64,000 bases of DNA, from positions 272,328 through 336,327 of the forward strand of contig JAHIXK010000017.1 in assembly GCA_018815245.1 (NCBI GenBank), read 5' to 3'. The notes beneath the pieces are model-generated. The model had not been told where the DNA came from. It worked only from the letters and a program-made list of their open reading frames with translations, and ran no database searches. Positions 27,615 to 38,583 of this stretch are shown in pieces. Source of the stretch: Gammaproteobacteria bacterium (GTDB taxonomy: Bacteria; Pseudomonadota; Gammaproteobacteria; Burkholderiales; Burkholderiaceae_B). Both the position numbers and the translations under genes were made by a program. The first letter of the stretch is position 1. Each line of letters opens with the position of its first letter.

Positions 27615-30233
27615 ATGAACACTCAATTCAGAAAGAACCTGCCTGGCACCCAGCTTGATTTTTTCGACACGCAAGCGGCTGTTGATGCAATTGAGCCCGG
27701 CGCTTGGGACAAGCTGCCCTACACCAGCAAGGTGCTGGCCGAGCAATTGGTGCGCCGCTGTGAACCTGGCGCGTTGACCGACAGTTTGAAACAACTGGTT
27801 TACCGCAAGCGCGACCTGGACTTTCCCTGGTACCCAGCGCGTGTGGTGTGCCACGACATTCTGGGCCAAACTGCCTTGGTGGATTTGGCTGGCCTGCGCA
27901 ACGCGATTGCCGACCAAGGCGGCGACCCATCGCTGGTGAACCCGGTAGTGCCCACGCAATTGATTGTGGACCATTCACTGGCTGTGGAATGCGGTGGTTT
28001 CGATCCCGATGCATTCCAGAAAAACCGCGACATTGAAGAACGCCGCAACGAGGACCGTTTCCACTTCATCAACTGGACCAAAACCGCATTCAAGAATGTG
28101 GACGTGATTCCGGCTGGCAACGGCATCATGCACCAGATCAACCTGGAAAAAATGTCGCCTGTGGTGCAGGTGCGTGAAGGTGTTGCATTTCCCGACACCT
28201 GTGTGGGCACGGACAGCCACACACCACACGTGGATGCGCTGGGCGTGATCTCGATTGGCGTGGGTGGCCTGGAAGCTGAAACCGTGATGCTGGGCCGTGC
28301 ATCCATGATGCGTTTGCCCGACATCGTGGGTGTGGAACTGACTGGCAAGCGCCAGCCTGGCATTACCGCCACCGACATCGTGCTGGAACTGACTGCGTTT
28401 TTGCGCAAGGAACGCGTGGTGGGTGCTTATCTGGAATTCTTTGGTGAAGGCGCCAACAGCCTGACCATTGGTGACCGTGCCACCATTTCTAACATGACCC
28501 CGGAATACGGTGCCACTGCGGCGATGTTCTACATCGACGAACAAACCATTGACTACCTGAAGCTAACCGGCCGCGAAGACGAGCAGGTGAAACTGGTGGA
28601 ACAGTACGCCAAGCACACAGGCCTTTGGGCCAGCAAAATGGTAGGGGCTGAATACGAACGCGTGTTGACATTTGATTTGAGCAAGGTGGTGCGCAGCATG
28701 GCCGGCCCGTCGAACCCCCACGCCCGCGTTGCCACTGGTGACTTGGCAGCCAAAGGCATTGCAGGCAACCTGGACGCAGCACGTGCCCAGGAAGCTGAAG
28801 GCTTGATGCCCGATGGCGCGGTGATTATTGCCGCCATTACCAGTTGTACCAACACCAGCAACCCGCGCAACGTGGTGGCTGCTGCTTTGTTGGCCCGAAA
28901 GGCCAATGAACTGGGCTTGGTGCGCAAGCCCTGGGTGAAGTCATCTTTTGCGCCAGGTTCCAAAGTGGCCGAGCTTTATTTGAAAGATTCGGGCTTGTTG
29001 CCTGAACTGGAAAAGCTGGGCTTTGGCATTGTGGCGTTTGCCTGCACCACCTGCAACGGCATGAGCGGTGCTTTGGATCCCGTGATTCAGCAGGAAATTA
29101 TCGATCGCGATTTGTACGCCACAGCCGTATTGAGTGGCAACCGCAACTTCGATGGCCGCATTCACCCCTATGCGAAGCAGGCTTTTCTGGCCAGCCCGCC
29201 ACTGGTGGTGGCCTACGCCATTGCCGGCACGATTCGCTTTGACATTGAACGCGATGTACTTGGTGTTGTGAACGGTAAGGAAATTCGCCTGATCGACCTG
29301 TGGCCAAGCGATGAGGAAATTGATGCCATCGTGAAACAATTTGTGAAGCCCTCACAGTTCCGCGAAATTTACATTCCGATGTTTGACTTGGGCGCAATCG
29401 AGGAAGCAGAAAGCCCGCTGTACGACTGGCGACCCCAAAGCACCTACATTCGCCGCCCTCCGTATTGGGACACTGAAGGCCAAGGCGCGTTGGCTGCGCG
29501 ACCACGCACATTGAAAAACATGCGCCCGCTGGCGGTGCTGGGTGACAACATTACAACCGACCACCTAAGCCCTTCGAACGCAATCATGATGAACAGCGCT
29601 GCTGGTGAATACCTGCACAAAATGGGCTTGCCTGAAGAAGACTTCAACAGCTATGCCACGCACCGAGGCGACCACCTGACTGCACAACGTGCCACATTTG
29701 CCAACCCAACCTTGCTAAACGAAATGGTTCGCGATGAAAGCGGCAATGTAAAGAAAGGCTCACTGGCGCGCATTGAACCTGAAGGCAAGGTAACGCGCAT
29801 GTGGGAAGCGATTGAAACCTACATGGACCGTGGCCAACCGCTGATCATTATTGCGGGCGCGGATTATGGCCAGGGTTCTTCACGCGACTGGGCAGCGAAA
29901 GGTGTGCGCCTGGCTGGTGTGGAAGCGATTATTGCCGAAGGCTTTGAGCGCATTCACCGCACCAACCTGATTGGCATGGGCACCCTGCCCCTGGAATTCA
30001 AGGCCGGCGACACACGTCACACTTACAACATTGACGGCACGGAAGTGTTTGAGGTGTTGGGTGAACGCAGCCCACGCACAACCCTGACCGTGGTGATGAT
30101 CCGCAAAAATGGCGAGCGCGTTGAATTCCCGGTTACTTGCCGTTTGGACACGGCTGAGGAGTTTTCAATTTACGAAGCAGGCGGCGTGTTGCAGCGTTTT
30201 GCGCAAGACTTCCTGGAAGGTAAGGCAGCATGA
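27615..30233 (+). CDS. acnD: Fe/S-dependent 2-methylcitrate dehydratase AcnD
   Basis: 872 residues of the aconitase family. Cluster-ligand cysteines lie in [10 protein letters not shown] and FACTTCNGMSG, and the C-terminal swivel domain has [15 protein letters not shown]. AcnD dehydrates 2-methylcitrate to 2-methyl-trans-aconitate and works with PrpF, replacing PrpD, which is absent here. It starts 3 bases after prpC and its stop overlaps prpF by 4 bases (ATGA). Confidence 0.96.
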   Translation: MNTQFRKNLPGTQLDFFDTQAAVDAIEPGAWDKLPYTSKVLAEQLVRRCEPGALTDSLKQLVYRKRDLDFPWYPARVVCHDILGQTALVDLAGLRNAIADQGGDPSLVNPVVPTQLIVDHSLAVECGGFDPDAFQKNRDIEERRNEDRFHFINWTKTAFKNVDVIPAGNGIMHQINLEKMSPVVQVREGVAFPDTCVGTDSHTPHVDALGVISIGVGGLEAETVMLGRASMMRLPDIVGVELTGKRQPGITATDIVLELTAFLRKERVVGAYLEFFGEGANSLTIGDRATISNMTPEYGATAAMFYIDEQTIDYLKLTGREDEQVKLVEQYAKHTGLWASKMVGAEYERVLTFDLSKVVRSMAGPSNPHARVATGDLAAKGIAGNLDAARAQEAEGLMPDGAVIIAAITSCTNTSNPRNVVAAALLARKANELGLVRKPWVKSSFAPGSKVAELYLKDSGLLPELEKLGFGIVAFACTTCNGMSGALDPVIQQEIIDRDLYATAVLSGNRNFDGRIHPYAKQAFLASPPLVVAYAIAGTIRFDIERDVLGVVNGKEIRLIDLWPSDEEIDAIVKQFVKPSQFREIYIPMFDLGAIEEAESPLYDWRPQSTYIRRPPYWDTEGQGALAARPRTLKNMRPLAVLGDNITTDHLSPSNAIMMNSAAGEYLHKMGLPEEDFNSYATHRGDHLTAQRATFANPTLLNEMVRDESGNVKKGSLARIEPEGKVTRMWEAIETYMDRGQPLIIIAGADYGQGSSRDWAAKGVRLAGVEAIIAEGFERIHRTNLIGMGTLPLEFKAGDTRHTYNIDGTEVFEVLGERSPRTTLTVVMIRKNGERVEFPVTCRLDTAEEFSIYEAGGVLQRFAQDFLEGKAA

Positions 30234-31441
30234 TGAATAAGCCAACCCAACAACTTAAGGTACCCGCCACCTACATGCGTGGCGGCACCAGCAAGGGTGT
30301 TTTTTTCAGATTGCAGGATTTGCCAGAAGCATGCCAACAGCCAGGCGAAGCACGTGACAAATTACTGTTGCGCGTGATCGGCAGCCCCGACCCCTACGGC
30401 AAGCAAATCGACGGCATGGGTGGTGCCACTTCAAGCACCAGCAAAACCGTGATCTTGAGCAAAAGCAGCAAAGCCGACCACGATGTGGACTACCTGTTTG
30501 GGCAAGTCAGCATCGACAAAGCTTTTGTAGACTGGAGCGGCAACTGTGGCAACCTGTCTTCCGCAGTCGGTTCATTTGCAGTGGCCAGCGGTTTGGTCGA
30601 CCCTGCGCGTGTGCCCCAAAACGGCACCTGCGTGGTGCGTATTTGGCAAGCCAATATTGGCAAAACGATTATTGCCCATGTGCCGATTACCGACGGGCTG
30701 GTGCAAGAAGCAGGCGACTTCGAGCTTGATGGCGTCACCTTCCCGGCAGCCGAGGTTCAGTTGGAGTTTTTGGACCCGGCCGACGAAGGCGAAGATGGCG
30801 CTTCTGGCAGCATGTTCCCCACCGGCAATTTGGTAGACGACCTGGAAGTACCCGGCGTGGGCACACTGAAAGCCACCCTGATCAATGCCGGTATTCCCAC
30901 CATTTTTGTGAATGCCGACAGCATTGGCTACACCGGCTGTGAGTTGCAAGACGACATCAACAGCGACCCCAAGGCCTTGGCCATGTTCGAAACCATTCGT
31001 GCCCACGGTGCGGTGAAAATGGGTTTGATCAAACACGTGGATGAAGCAGCCAAGCGCCAGCACACACCCAAAGTGGCTTTTGTAGCTCCGCCAAAAACCT
31101 ACACCAGCTCAAGCGGCAAGGTCGTTGAAGCCCAAGGCATCGACCTGCTGGTGCGCGCAATGAGCATGGGCAAATTGCACCACGCCATGATGGGCACTGC
31201 TGCGGTGGCCATTGGCACGGCTGCTGCTGTACCCGGCACATTGGTGAACCTGGCAGCGGGTGGCGATCAAAGTGAAACCCAACGCGAGGCTGTTCGCTTT
31301 GGCCACCCCAGTGGCACCTTGCGTGTGGGTGCGCAAGCCGCCATGGAAAATGGCCAGTGGACCGTCAAGAAGGCGATCATGAGCCGCAGCGCGCGCGTGC
31401 TGATGGAAGGCTTTGTTCGGGTACCCAGCGATACCTTTTAA
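30230..31441 (+). CDS. prpF: 2-methylaconitate isomerase PrpF
   Basis: 403 residues of the PrpF/AcnD-accessory family. The N-terminus VPATYMRGGTSKGVFFRLQDLP is diagnostic, followed by the DWSGNCGNLSSAVG segment with the family Cys and Asn. It isomerises 2-methyl-trans-aconitate to the cis form for hydration by an aconitase such as AcnB or AcnA in this window. Two tandem ATGs (30230 and 30233) overlap the acnD stop. Its stop overlaps that of the convergent amidase. Confidence 0.95.
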   Translation: MMNKPTQQLKVPATYMRGGTSKGVFFRLQDLPEACQQPGEARDKLLLRVIGSPDPYGKQIDGMGGATSSTSKTVILSKSSKADHDVDYLFGQVSIDKAFVDWSGNCGNLSSAVGSFAVASGLVDPARVPQNGTCVVRIWQANIGKTIIAHVPITDGLVQEAGDFELDGVTFPAAEVQLEFLDPADEGEDGASGSMFPTGNLVDDLEVPGVGTLKATLINAGIPTIFVNADSIGYTGCELQDDINSDPKALAMFETIRAHGAVKMGLIKHVDEAAKRQHTPKVAFVAPPKTYTSSSGKVVEAQGIDLLVRAMSMGKLHHAMMGTAAVAIGTAAAVPGTLVNLAAGGDQSETQREAVRFGHPSGTLRVGAQAAMENGQWTVKKAIMSRSARVLMEGFVRVPSDTF

Positions 31442-32943
31442 GCAACAATACCTGCATGCAAGGGCGGACGCTTGTCCGCCCAAGGCTTGGCCTGCTCCAA
31501 TTGGGCAGCCAGGTTCAGCAACACATTTTCTTCTCCAAAACGGCCAGTAAACATCATGCCCACCGGAAGATTTTGAGCATTCCAGTGCAACGGCACGCTC
31601 ATGGATGGTTGACCTGTCACATTGGCCGGCATGGTTTGGGAACAATACTGGTACAGGCGCCGCCCTGCTTTCAACACAAACTCTTTTTGCTTGGCAATAA
31701 AACCGATTGGCAGGTAGCTGAGCGCCTTCAGCTCAATCAACTCTTGTGGGGTTGGGCGCAACCCGCCAACAGCGATTGGCAACTCGCCGAGCGTGCTGGT
31801 AAGTAGCGCATCGTACGGCTCGAAAAATGTCATCCACTGGCGCGAAAACTGGGCCATCGTCCACACGGCATTGGCCACATCGCCACCGTTAAAACTACGG
31901 CCCAATTTCATCAACGCCCAGGTGCGCGCCTCAAAATCAGCAGCTTTGCCCCTTCGACCCAGCAAACGCTCACCTTCTTTCAAGGTGGCAGCCATTTCCG
32001 CGCACACCAACACAGTGTATGCGTAGATGAAATCTTCTTTGTTGATGGGCAATCGAACTTCCTCGCAAGTGTGCCCAAGGTTTTCCAGTAACTGGACTGT
32101 TTCCAAAACGCCCTGCTGACAATCGCTGTGCAAGGTTTCGCCGAGTGCCGGGTCCAGTGAATAGGCAATTTTCAACTTCTTGGGTTTGGCTTCAATTGCG
32201 GCAGCGTAAGTTTTTGCCGGTGGTGCAATACGCAGCAACTGGCCCGGGTAATTGCCTTGCAAACAATCCAGCATGTGGGCCGAATCCCGCACGGTGCGCG
32301 ACACCACATGTTCTGCGATGAAACCAAACCAGCCATCGGGCAGATCCGGACCAGATGGCACACGCCCTCTAGTCGGCTTCAAGCCAAACAAACCCGTACA
32401 CGATGCAGGTACGCGAATTGAACCGCCACCATCACTGGCGCTGGCCATGGGCACAATACCAGCGGCCACAGCAGCTGAAGCGCCACCGCTGGAACCACCC
32501 GGGCTGCGCAGCGGGTCCCAGGGGTTGCGGCATGGCCCAGTCAACTCGGGCTCGGTTGATGGTGTAATGCCAAACTCTGGTGTGGCCGTTTTTCCAAAAA
32601 TATTCAAACCGGCTTTTTTGAACCGTTTCACATATTCAGAATCTTCGGAAGGAACGAACCCTCGATAGAAACGGCTTCCAGAGCTCATTTCTACACCTGA
32701 GTAACTGGCAATCAGGTCCTTCAACAAAAAAGGTACGCCGGCAAAAGGGCCCTCGGCAACTTGTTGGGCGCGCACCCGGGCGATGTCATACATGGGGCGA
32801 ATCACCGCGTTAATTCGCGGATTCACTTTTTCAGTGCGTGCAATGCTTTCTTCAAGCAATTCGCTGGCACTTACTTCACCTTTCTTGACCAACCCAGCCA
32901 GACCAAGTGCATCAAATTCATCGTATTCCTTGAAACCTGCCAT
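31438..32943 (-). CDS. Amidase (amidase signature family)
   Basis: 501 residues. The Ser-cisSer-Lys triad segments are visible: Lys in [11 protein letters not shown], the Gly/Ser-rich [19 protein letters not shown], and [18 protein letters not shown] with the nucleophile region. Members hydrolyse amides or carbamates; without a GatB/GatC context it is not an obvious GatA. Substrate unknown. Stand-alone gene, convergent with prpF. Confidence 0.88.
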   Translation of the reverse strand: MAGFKEYDEFDALGLAGLVKKGEVSASELLEESIARTEKVNPRINAVIRPMYDIARVRAQQVAEGPFAGVPFLLKDLIASYSGVEMSSGSRFYRGFVPSEDSEYVKRFKKAGLNIFGKTATPEFGITPSTEPELTGPCRNPWDPLRSPGGSSGGASAAVAAGIVPMASASDGGGSIRVPASCTGLFGLKPTRGRVPSGPDLPDGWFGFIAEHVVSRTVRDSAHMLDCLQGNYPGQLLRIAPPAKTYAAAIEAKPKKLKIAYSLDPALGETLHSDCQQGVLETVQLLENLGHTCEEVRLPINKEDFIYAYTVLVCAEMAATLKEGERLLGRRGKAADFEARTWALMKLGRSFNGGDVANAVWTMAQFSRQWMTFFEPYDALLTSTLGELPIAVGGLRPTPQELIELKALSYLPIGFIAKQKEFVLKAGRRLYQYCSQTMPANVTGQPSMSVPLHWNAQNLPVGMMFTGRFGEENVLLNLAAQLEQAKPWADKRPPLHAGIVA

Positions 32944-33037
32944 TTTTATAATGTCTCCGAAAGCATTTCAGAATCCAAATATTCCCAAATATCTTACCCC
33001 ACTCAGGTAATACACACTTCGGGGGAAAACGTGAACA

Positions 33038-33499
33038 ATGACGCATCGCTCACCTTACATTTCACGGTCTTGGTGCATGAAACCGAATCAACGCCCTTGC
33101 ATAGTTCTTAGTGACTATCCCATCAAAACGATGGCATACCAACGCTTTTTGAGCGGCTTGGGCGATGAGCATATATTCGCCTTGCGCACTGTAAACGCGG
33201 ACTTTACCGAACTGACGCAGGCCAAACTGGTGGTATGCGACATGAATATTATGGTCGAGTTTGAGGCTGAGACATTGGCACACCTCGAACAAATGTTCCC
33301 CAACGCCAATATTCTGTTTCTTGAAGAAGATCACAGCGACATGCTTGTGAGGTTTTCAAACCAAAGGGACATTTGTCGCTTGGGCAAACTCGCGGAAATC
33401 AATGTGATTCACTCCACTTTGAAAGAATTGTTGCTGCAGTCAAACCAAAAAAACCGACGAACACCCCGAGCACGTAAAGATCGCATGGAGCAAACGTAA
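33038..33499 (+). CDS. Uncharacterised protein resembling a lone degenerate receiver domain
   Basis: Up to 153 residues; ATG at 33077 (MKPNQRPCIV) is an alternative giving 140. The strand pattern CIVLSDYP, AKLVVCDMNIMVEFEAETL, ANILFLEEDHSDMLVRF resembles the receiver domain of LuxR-type response regulators, but no phosphorylation-site Asp followed by a normal Pro-Gly turn and no output domain is evident. The C-terminus is basic (NRRTPRARKDR). I do not recognise a named family. It is divergent from the amidase and ends at a bidirectional terminator shared with acnB. Confidence 0.5.
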   Translation: MTHRSPYISRSWCMKPNQRPCIVLSDYPIKTMAYQRFLSGLGDEHIFALRTVNADFTELTQAKLVVCDMNIMVEFEAETLAHLEQMFPNANILFLEEDHSDMLVRFSNQRDICRLGKLAEINVIHSTLKELLLQSNQKNRRTPRARKDRMEQT

Positions 33500-33525
33500 A
33501 AAAACCACCCGAAGGTGGTTTTTTT
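33497..33525. terminator. Bidirectional terminator between the receiver-like gene and acnB
   Basis: A-run, ACCACC, CGAA loop, GGTGGT, T-run. It serves both convergent genes; the plus-strand stop codon lies at its edge. Confidence 0.9.
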
Positions 33526-33547
33526 ACAGAACCAAACCAGATGCCGG

Positions 33548-36139
33548 TCAGGCAGCCAATTCAGCCTTGTTTGCAATGTCCACGAACTCTTGAATTTGGT
33601 CGAAGTTCATGTAACGGTAAACTTCACCAGACACATTGCCCAGCATTTTCACCTGTTCCATGTACTCTTCCACGGTGGGGATTTTGCCCATCAGGGCACA
33701 CACCGCAGACAACTCAGCCGAAGCCAAATAGACCCTTGTATCAATGCCCAAACGATTCGGGAAGTTACGTGTGGAGGTGGACACACCGGTTGAACCCTTG
33801 CGGATTTGCGCCTGGTTGCCCATACAAAGTGAACATCCTGGCAATTCCATGCGCGCACCCGTGCGGCCCAAAATGCCGTAGTAGCCTTCTTCGGTCAGAA
33901 TGTGCTGGTCCATCTTCGTGGGTGGAGCAATCCACAAACGGGTTGGAATGTCTGACTTGCCTTCCAGCACCTTGCCGGCTGCGCGGAAGTGGCCAATGTT
34001 GGTCATGCAAGAACCGATGAACACCTCGTCAATTTTGTCGCCAGCAACTTCGCTCAGGAATTTTGCGTCATCTGGGTCGTTCGGGCAACACAGAATCGGC
34101 TCTTTGATTTCATTGAGGTCGATTTCAATCACTTCTGCGTATTCAGCGTCAGCATCAGCCTTCAACAATTCGGGATTGGCGATCCAGCTTTCCATGGCCT
34201 TGATGCGGCGGCTCAATGTACGCGCATCAGCATAGCCCTCAGCAATCATCCACTTCATCAAAGTAATGTTTGATGTCATGTATTCAATGATGGGTTCTTT
34301 GTCCAGATGAATGGTACAACCTGCGGCTGAACGCTCGGCAGATGCATCCGACAATTCAAAAGCCTGCTCAACTTTCAACTTGGGCAAACCTTCAATTTCC
34401 AGAATACGGCCCGAGAAAATATTCTTCTTGCCTTTCTTTTCAACTGTCAGCAAACCTGCCTTGATCGCGTACAACGGAATGGCGTGAACCAAATCGCGTA
34501 GCGTTACACCCGGCTGCATTTCGCCTTTGAAACGCACCAGCACAGATTCAGGCATGTCCAAAGGCATTACGCCGGTGGCAGCGGCAAACGCCACCAGGCC
34601 AGAACCAGCCGGGAACGAAATGCCAATCGGGAAACGTGTGTGTGAATCGCCACCAGTGCCCACGGTGTCCGGCATCAACAGGCGGTTCAACCAGCTGTGA
34701 ATAATGCCATCGCCAGGACGCAGGGCTACACCACCACGGTTTTCAATGAAATCGGGCAGTTCGTGGTGCATTTTCACATCCACGGGTTTGGGGTAAGCGG
34801 CTGTATGGCAAAACGACTGCATCACCAAATCAGCAGAGAAACCCAAACAGGCCAAGTCTTTCAATTCATCGCGAGTCATGGGGCCGGTGGTGTCTTGTGA
34901 ACCCACTGTGGTCATGTGTGGTTCGCAGTAAATACCTGGGCGAACACCCTGACCAACTGGCAAACCGCAGGCCTTGCCCACCATTTTCTGGGCCAAAGTG
35001 AAACCCTTGGTGGAATCAACCTGTGCCGAGGGGCGACGGAACACTGGGCTTGGGCCTTCGCCCAACGCAGCGCGTGCGCGGTCTGTCAAGCCACGGCCGA
35101 TGATCAATGGAATACGGCCACCGGCGCGCACTTCGTCAAACAACACGTCAGTTTTCATGCTGAACTCAGCAATCACAGCGCCATTTTTCAAGGCCTTGCC
35201 TTCGAAGGGACGCAGCTCGATTTCATCGCCCATGTCCATTTGGCTTACATCAAGTTCGATGGGCAATGCGCCAGCGTCCTCCATCGTATTGAAGAAGATC
35301 GGGGCAATTTTGTTGCCCAGGCAGTAGCCGCCAAAACGCTTGTTGGGGATAAAAGGAATGTCGTCACCCGTGAACCACAACACGCTGTTGGTGGCCGACT
35401 TGCGTGAAGAACCTGTGCCCACCACGTCGCCCACATAGGCGATTTGGTTGCCTTTGGCGATCAAGGCTTGCAGCTGCTTGATGGGGCCAACCTTGCCGGG
35501 TTCGTCGGCTTCAATACCAGGGCGCGGGTTTTTCAACATGGCCAGTGCATGCAACGGAATATCGGGGCGGCTCCAGGCGTCCGGCGCGGGTGACAAGTCA
35601 TCGGTGTTGGTTTCGCCGGTTACCTTGAACACGGTCAGCTTGATGCTTTGTGGCACTTCGGGGCGGCTTGTAAACCACTCGGCGTCGGCCCAGCTTTGCA
35701 TCACTTTCTTGGCGGTTGCGCTGCCTTTGTCGGCCAAATCTTTCACATCGTGGAAATAATCGAACATCAACAGGGTCTTGGAAAGCGCTTCAGCGGCGAT
35801 TTCACCCACCTCAGCATCATTCAATGCATCAATCAATGGCTTGATGTTGAAACCGCCCAGCATGGTGCCCAAAAGGAAAGTGGCCTTCTTGCGGTCAATT
35901 AGTTTGCAGGTATCAGTACCATTCACGATGGCGGCCAGAAATGCAGACTTCACCTTGGCTGCGTCATCTACACCGGCAGGTACACGGTTGGTGATCAGGT
36001 CGATCAGGAATTCTTCTTCGCCTGCGGGCGGGTTCTTCAGCAGCTGAACCAGATCAGCAGTTTGCTGGGCAGACAAAGGCAATGGAGGAATGCCCAACGC
36101 TGCGCGCTCGGCAACGTGTTGGCGATAGGACTCAAGCAT
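33548..36139 (-). CDS. acnB: Aconitate hydratase B
   Basis: 863 residues. The HEAT-like N-terminal domain of AcnB ([25 protein letters not shown] start) precedes the swivel domain, the reverse of the AcnA order. Cluster cysteines lie in [33 protein letters not shown] and [11 protein letters not shown]. It interconverts citrate and isocitrate and, in homologues, hydrates 2-methyl-cis-aconitate. GGGAG precedes ATG at 36139. Upstream lies the element shared with the gntR/mdh region. Confidence 0.97.
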   Translation of the reverse strand: MLESYRQHVAERAALGIPPLPLSAQQTADLVQLLKNPPAGEEEFLIDLITNRVPAGVDDAAKVKSAFLAAIVNGTDTCKLIDRKKATFLLGTMLGGFNIKPLIDALNDAEVGEIAAEALSKTLLMFDYFHDVKDLADKGSATAKKVMQSWADAEWFTSRPEVPQSIKLTVFKVTGETNTDDLSPAPDAWSRPDIPLHALAMLKNPRPGIEADEPGKVGPIKQLQALIAKGNQIAYVGDVVGTGSSRKSATNSVLWFTGDDIPFIPNKRFGGYCLGNKIAPIFFNTMEDAGALPIELDVSQMDMGDEIELRPFEGKALKNGAVIAEFSMKTDVLFDEVRAGGRIPLIIGRGLTDRARAALGEGPSPVFRRPSAQVDSTKGFTLAQKMVGKACGLPVGQGVRPGIYCEPHMTTVGSQDTTGPMTRDELKDLACLGFSADLVMQSFCHTAAYPKPVDVKMHHELPDFIENRGGVALRPGDGIIHSWLNRLLMPDTVGTGGDSHTRFPIGISFPAGSGLVAFAAATGVMPLDMPESVLVRFKGEMQPGVTLRDLVHAIPLYAIKAGLLTVEKKGKKNIFSGRILEIEGLPKLKVEQAFELSDASAERSAAGCTIHLDKEPIIEYMTSNITLMKWMIAEGYADARTLSRRIKAMESWIANPELLKADADAEYAEVIEIDLNEIKEPILCCPNDPDDAKFLSEVAGDKIDEVFIGSCMTNIGHFRAAGKVLEGKSDIPTRLWIAPPTKMDQHILTEEGYYGILGRTGARMELPGCSLCMGNQAQIRKGSTGVSTSTRNFPNRLGIDTRVYLASAELSAVCALMGKIPTVEEYMEQVKMLGNVSGEVYRYMNFDQIQEFVDIANKAELAA

Positions 36140-36252
36140 GAGATCTCCCTAGATTGGGTGGGGGTCAATAGAAACTGTGTGATTTTGAGGCAGTTCGCGT
36201 GCGCGCACAAGCGTTGCAATGCAAAAGTGGCGGGGGTTCGGTGCCTCACAAG

Positions 36253-36275
36253 TCTTATATATGATATAGGACTTT
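36253..36275. promoter_or_regulatory. Putative operator upstream of acnB
   Basis: TCTTATATATGATATAGGAC followed by TTT. It matches 20 of 23 bases of the element at 17285-17307 near gntR and mdh. It lies 114 bases upstream of the acnB start. The inverted arms TCTTATAT and ATATAgGA suggest a dimeric regulator. Confidence 0.55.
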
Positions 36276-36322
36276 CCCTTGTTTTTGAAGGGGGCAAAGC
36301 CGATTCAGCCTGCTTTTAGAAC

Positions 36323-37327
36323 CTATTGTCGCTTTGCGCGCTGATATTTCGCCGGGCTGGCACCCATGACCCGCTTGAAGGCGTGGGTAAAGGCGCTTTG
36401 GTCGTTGTATGCCAGGAAACTGGCAATGTCGGCCAAACTTAATTCGCCGGCCTCCAGGCAGTTTTTTGCCATTTCCACACGCACACGCTCCAGCTCCCCA
36501 CGAAAGCTGCAGCCTTGTTCCTGCAAGCGCCGTTGAAGCGTGCGTGTGCTCATGCACAACCGGCGTGCAACTTCATCCAGACTGGGCAAGCCGGCCGACA
36601 CCGATTCCTGCAAGGCTTTTTGCAAACCTGCAATGGCTTCTTCCCCGGCCTTTACCTGCTTAAGCAGCGACTGCGCCTGTTGATCCAGCATGTTCCGCAT
36701 CACGGAATCTGGCGACCTCAACGGGGTTTCAAGCAAACTGACCGGCCACACCACCTCGGTGTACAGACCATTGAAGCCCACGGGACAGTGAAAAAATTCG
36801 TCGAAATCAATCTGGTTTGACGGTTGGGGGTTGATGAACTGAACGCGCAACGGATACACGGGCTTTACAATCAAATGCTGGGTGAAAGCCACCAGCACGC
36901 CAATGGCCACCGAATCAACCCAATGGCCGGGCCGCCCACGCTCAGCCCCCCAACGCAGAATGATCTGGTCTTCATGCAGCGCCACCGCCAAAGCGTTCAC
37001 GCTGTAAATCAGGTTCTCGAACTGCTGTAAACGGGCAAAAGCCTCGCCCAGGTTGTTGCAGCAACTGGCCACATAACCCAGCAAACCCATGTTGACCGGG
37101 CGCACATGCGCCGCAATTTTCAATGGCATTGCAGGGTCGTCAATCTGTTGATGGGTCCATTGCAGCATGGCCTGCCAATGGGACACTTCAATTCGGTTCA
37201 ATTCCCCGGCCTTTGGGCGCGCGTAGGGCATGCGCAACGCAATGTCCGGGTGCGCATCTGCCAACCAGTCAAAAAGCAGGTTTACGTAACTGGCGGAAAC
37301 ATGTCCAAGATTAGAATGGTGGCTCAT
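36323..37327 (-). CDS. AraC-family transcriptional regulator (OruR/PobR-like architecture)
   Basis: 334 residues. The N-terminal ~200 residues match the arabinose-binding-like domain of the ArgR/OruR-type AraC group, and the C-terminal ~100 have two helix-turn-helix motifs (SLDEVARRLCMSTRTLQRRLQEQG and LSLADIASFLAYNDQSAFTHAFKR), ending in the family signature. Divergent from the lipoprotein hydrolase with 90 bases between, so it may control that gene. Effector unknown. Confidence 0.9.
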   Translation of the reverse strand: MSHHSNLGHVSASYVNLLFDWLADAHPDIALRMPYARPKAGELNRIEVSHWQAMLQWTHQQIDDPAMPLKIAAHVRPVNMGLLGYVASCCNNLGEAFARLQQFENLIYSVNALAVALHEDQIILRWGAERGRPGHWVDSVAIGVLVAFTQHLIVKPVYPLRVQFINPQPSNQIDFDEFFHCPVGFNGLYTEVVWPVSLLETPLRSPDSVMRNMLDQQAQSLLKQVKAGEEAIAGLQKALQESVSAGLPSLDEVARRLCMSTRTLQRRLQEQGCSFRGELERVRVEMAKNCLEAGELSLADIASFLAYNDQSAFTHAFKRVMGASPAKYQRAKRQ

Positions 37328-37331
37328 TATT

Positions 37332-37373
37332 TGACAAGAAGTATTGTCAGAAGAGTTTTTCCTGTTCTATGCT
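37332..37373 (+). promoter_or_regulatory. Candidate operator and promoter between the AraC gene and the hydrolase
   Basis: TGACA-N8-TGTCA (37332-37349) is an inverted repeat. TTGTCA at 37344 followed after 18 bases by TATGCT at 37368 could be the hydrolase promoter. The overlap would allow regulation by the divergent AraC protein. Weak evidence. Confidence 0.35.
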
Positions 37374-37416
37374 AGCGCGTATTCGTCATATTTACTTCAA
37401 TAAAAGACTCGCAACC

Positions 37417-38388
37417 ATGAAAAAAAACACCCCCGTCTTTCGGCGATTCGCAACAGCATTTGCCACCACTGCACTTCTCGGTCTGAATGCCTGCGGCTTT
37501 GAACAACCTGAAGGCGAAATTCAAGGCGCAGCAGGCATGGCCATTGCCGCCGAACGGGCTATTTCAGGCCTTGAACGAAAAGTGCTGCAAATTGACGGCT
37601 TCATGGTGCCGTATCTGCAAGGCGGTGAAGGCGACCCCTTGGTGCTTATTCACGGTTTTGGCGGATCAAAAGACAACTTCAACCGTGTGGCCAACTACCT
37701 GACAAACCATTACACCGTGTATTCAATTGACGTGCCTGGGTTTGGCGCATCAACCCGCGACCAGAAAGCCGACTACGTGATCAACACGCAGATTGACCGC
37801 GTGCATGGAATTATTGAAAAACTGGGCCTGCAAAAGCCACACATTGGCGGCAATTCCATGGGTGGCTGGATCAGCGGTGCCTATGCCGCCAAGTACCCGG
37901 ACAATGTTGCATCTGTTTGGTTTTTGGCGCCCGCCGGCCTGGTTGAGTCGAGAAAATCGGAAGTTATTCAGAAGTTTGAAAAAACAGGCGAGATCGTGTT
38001 GACCGCAAGCAACCGCGAAGAATTCGAGAAGATTGTGGACATCGTAATGTACGAGCGCCCTGCTTTCGCACCCGGCTTTGTAGTCGATGCCATGGCGGCC
38101 CGCGCAGCTGCGGATCAGCCATTGCACAAGCGGATTTACAAAGACTTTAAAAGCGTGCCTTCAGATTTGGCCTCCGTGTTGGGTGATTCCGCGTACAAAG
38201 GCCCGGGCCTGATTGTGTGGGGCAAGGAAGACCGCGTGCTACACGTGGACGGTGCAGCAGAACTGAAAACGGCCATGCCCGGATTTGATGTGATTTTGAT
38301 GGACAAGGTGGGGCATGTGCCAATGCTGGAGCAGCCCAAGCAAGTGGCTGCGGATTATGTGCGGTGGCGAGAGACGATTGCACAGTAG
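37417..38388 (+). CDS. Alpha/beta hydrolase, predicted lipoprotein
   Basis: 323 residues. A signal sequence with lipobox LLGLNAC puts the acylated Cys near residue 25. The alpha/beta-hydrolase core shows VLIHGFGGSKDNF (oxyanion region), the nucleophile elbow GNSMGG (Ser), an Asp in LIVWGKEDRVLHV and the catalytic His in DKVGHVPMLEQP. It is probably an envelope-anchored esterase or lipase-like enzyme; substrate unknown. ATG at 37417 begins a normal lysine-rich signal peptide; the frame is open further upstream. Confidence 0.87.
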   Translation: MKKNTPVFRRFATAFATTALLGLNACGFEQPEGEIQGAAGMAIAAERAISGLERKVLQIDGFMVPYLQGGEGDPLVLIHGFGGSKDNFNRVANYLTNHYTVYSIDVPGFGASTRDQKADYVINTQIDRVHGIIEKLGLQKPHIGGNSMGGWISGAYAAKYPDNVASVWFLAPAGLVESRKSEVIQKFEKTGEIVLTASNREEFEKIVDIVMYERPAFAPGFVVDAMAARAAADQPLHKRIYKDFKSVPSDLASVLGDSAYKGPGLIVWGKEDRVLHVDGAAELKTAMPGFDVILMDKVGHVPMLEQPKQVAADYVRWRETIAQ

Positions 38389-38583
38389 TTGACTCTTCTG
38401 GCTTGATTAAAGCCTATTCATTGCACATATTGCATCACTGAAGAAGCCGCAACAGGCCACCACTGAGTGGATGTGAAATTACAAAGGCGCAATTTCACAA
38501 AAAACAGGCTTGAACTCACAATATTCCTTGCCTAAACCCGCGCACAATTCAAAGCATCAAAAAACCAACACGCAGGGACACGC

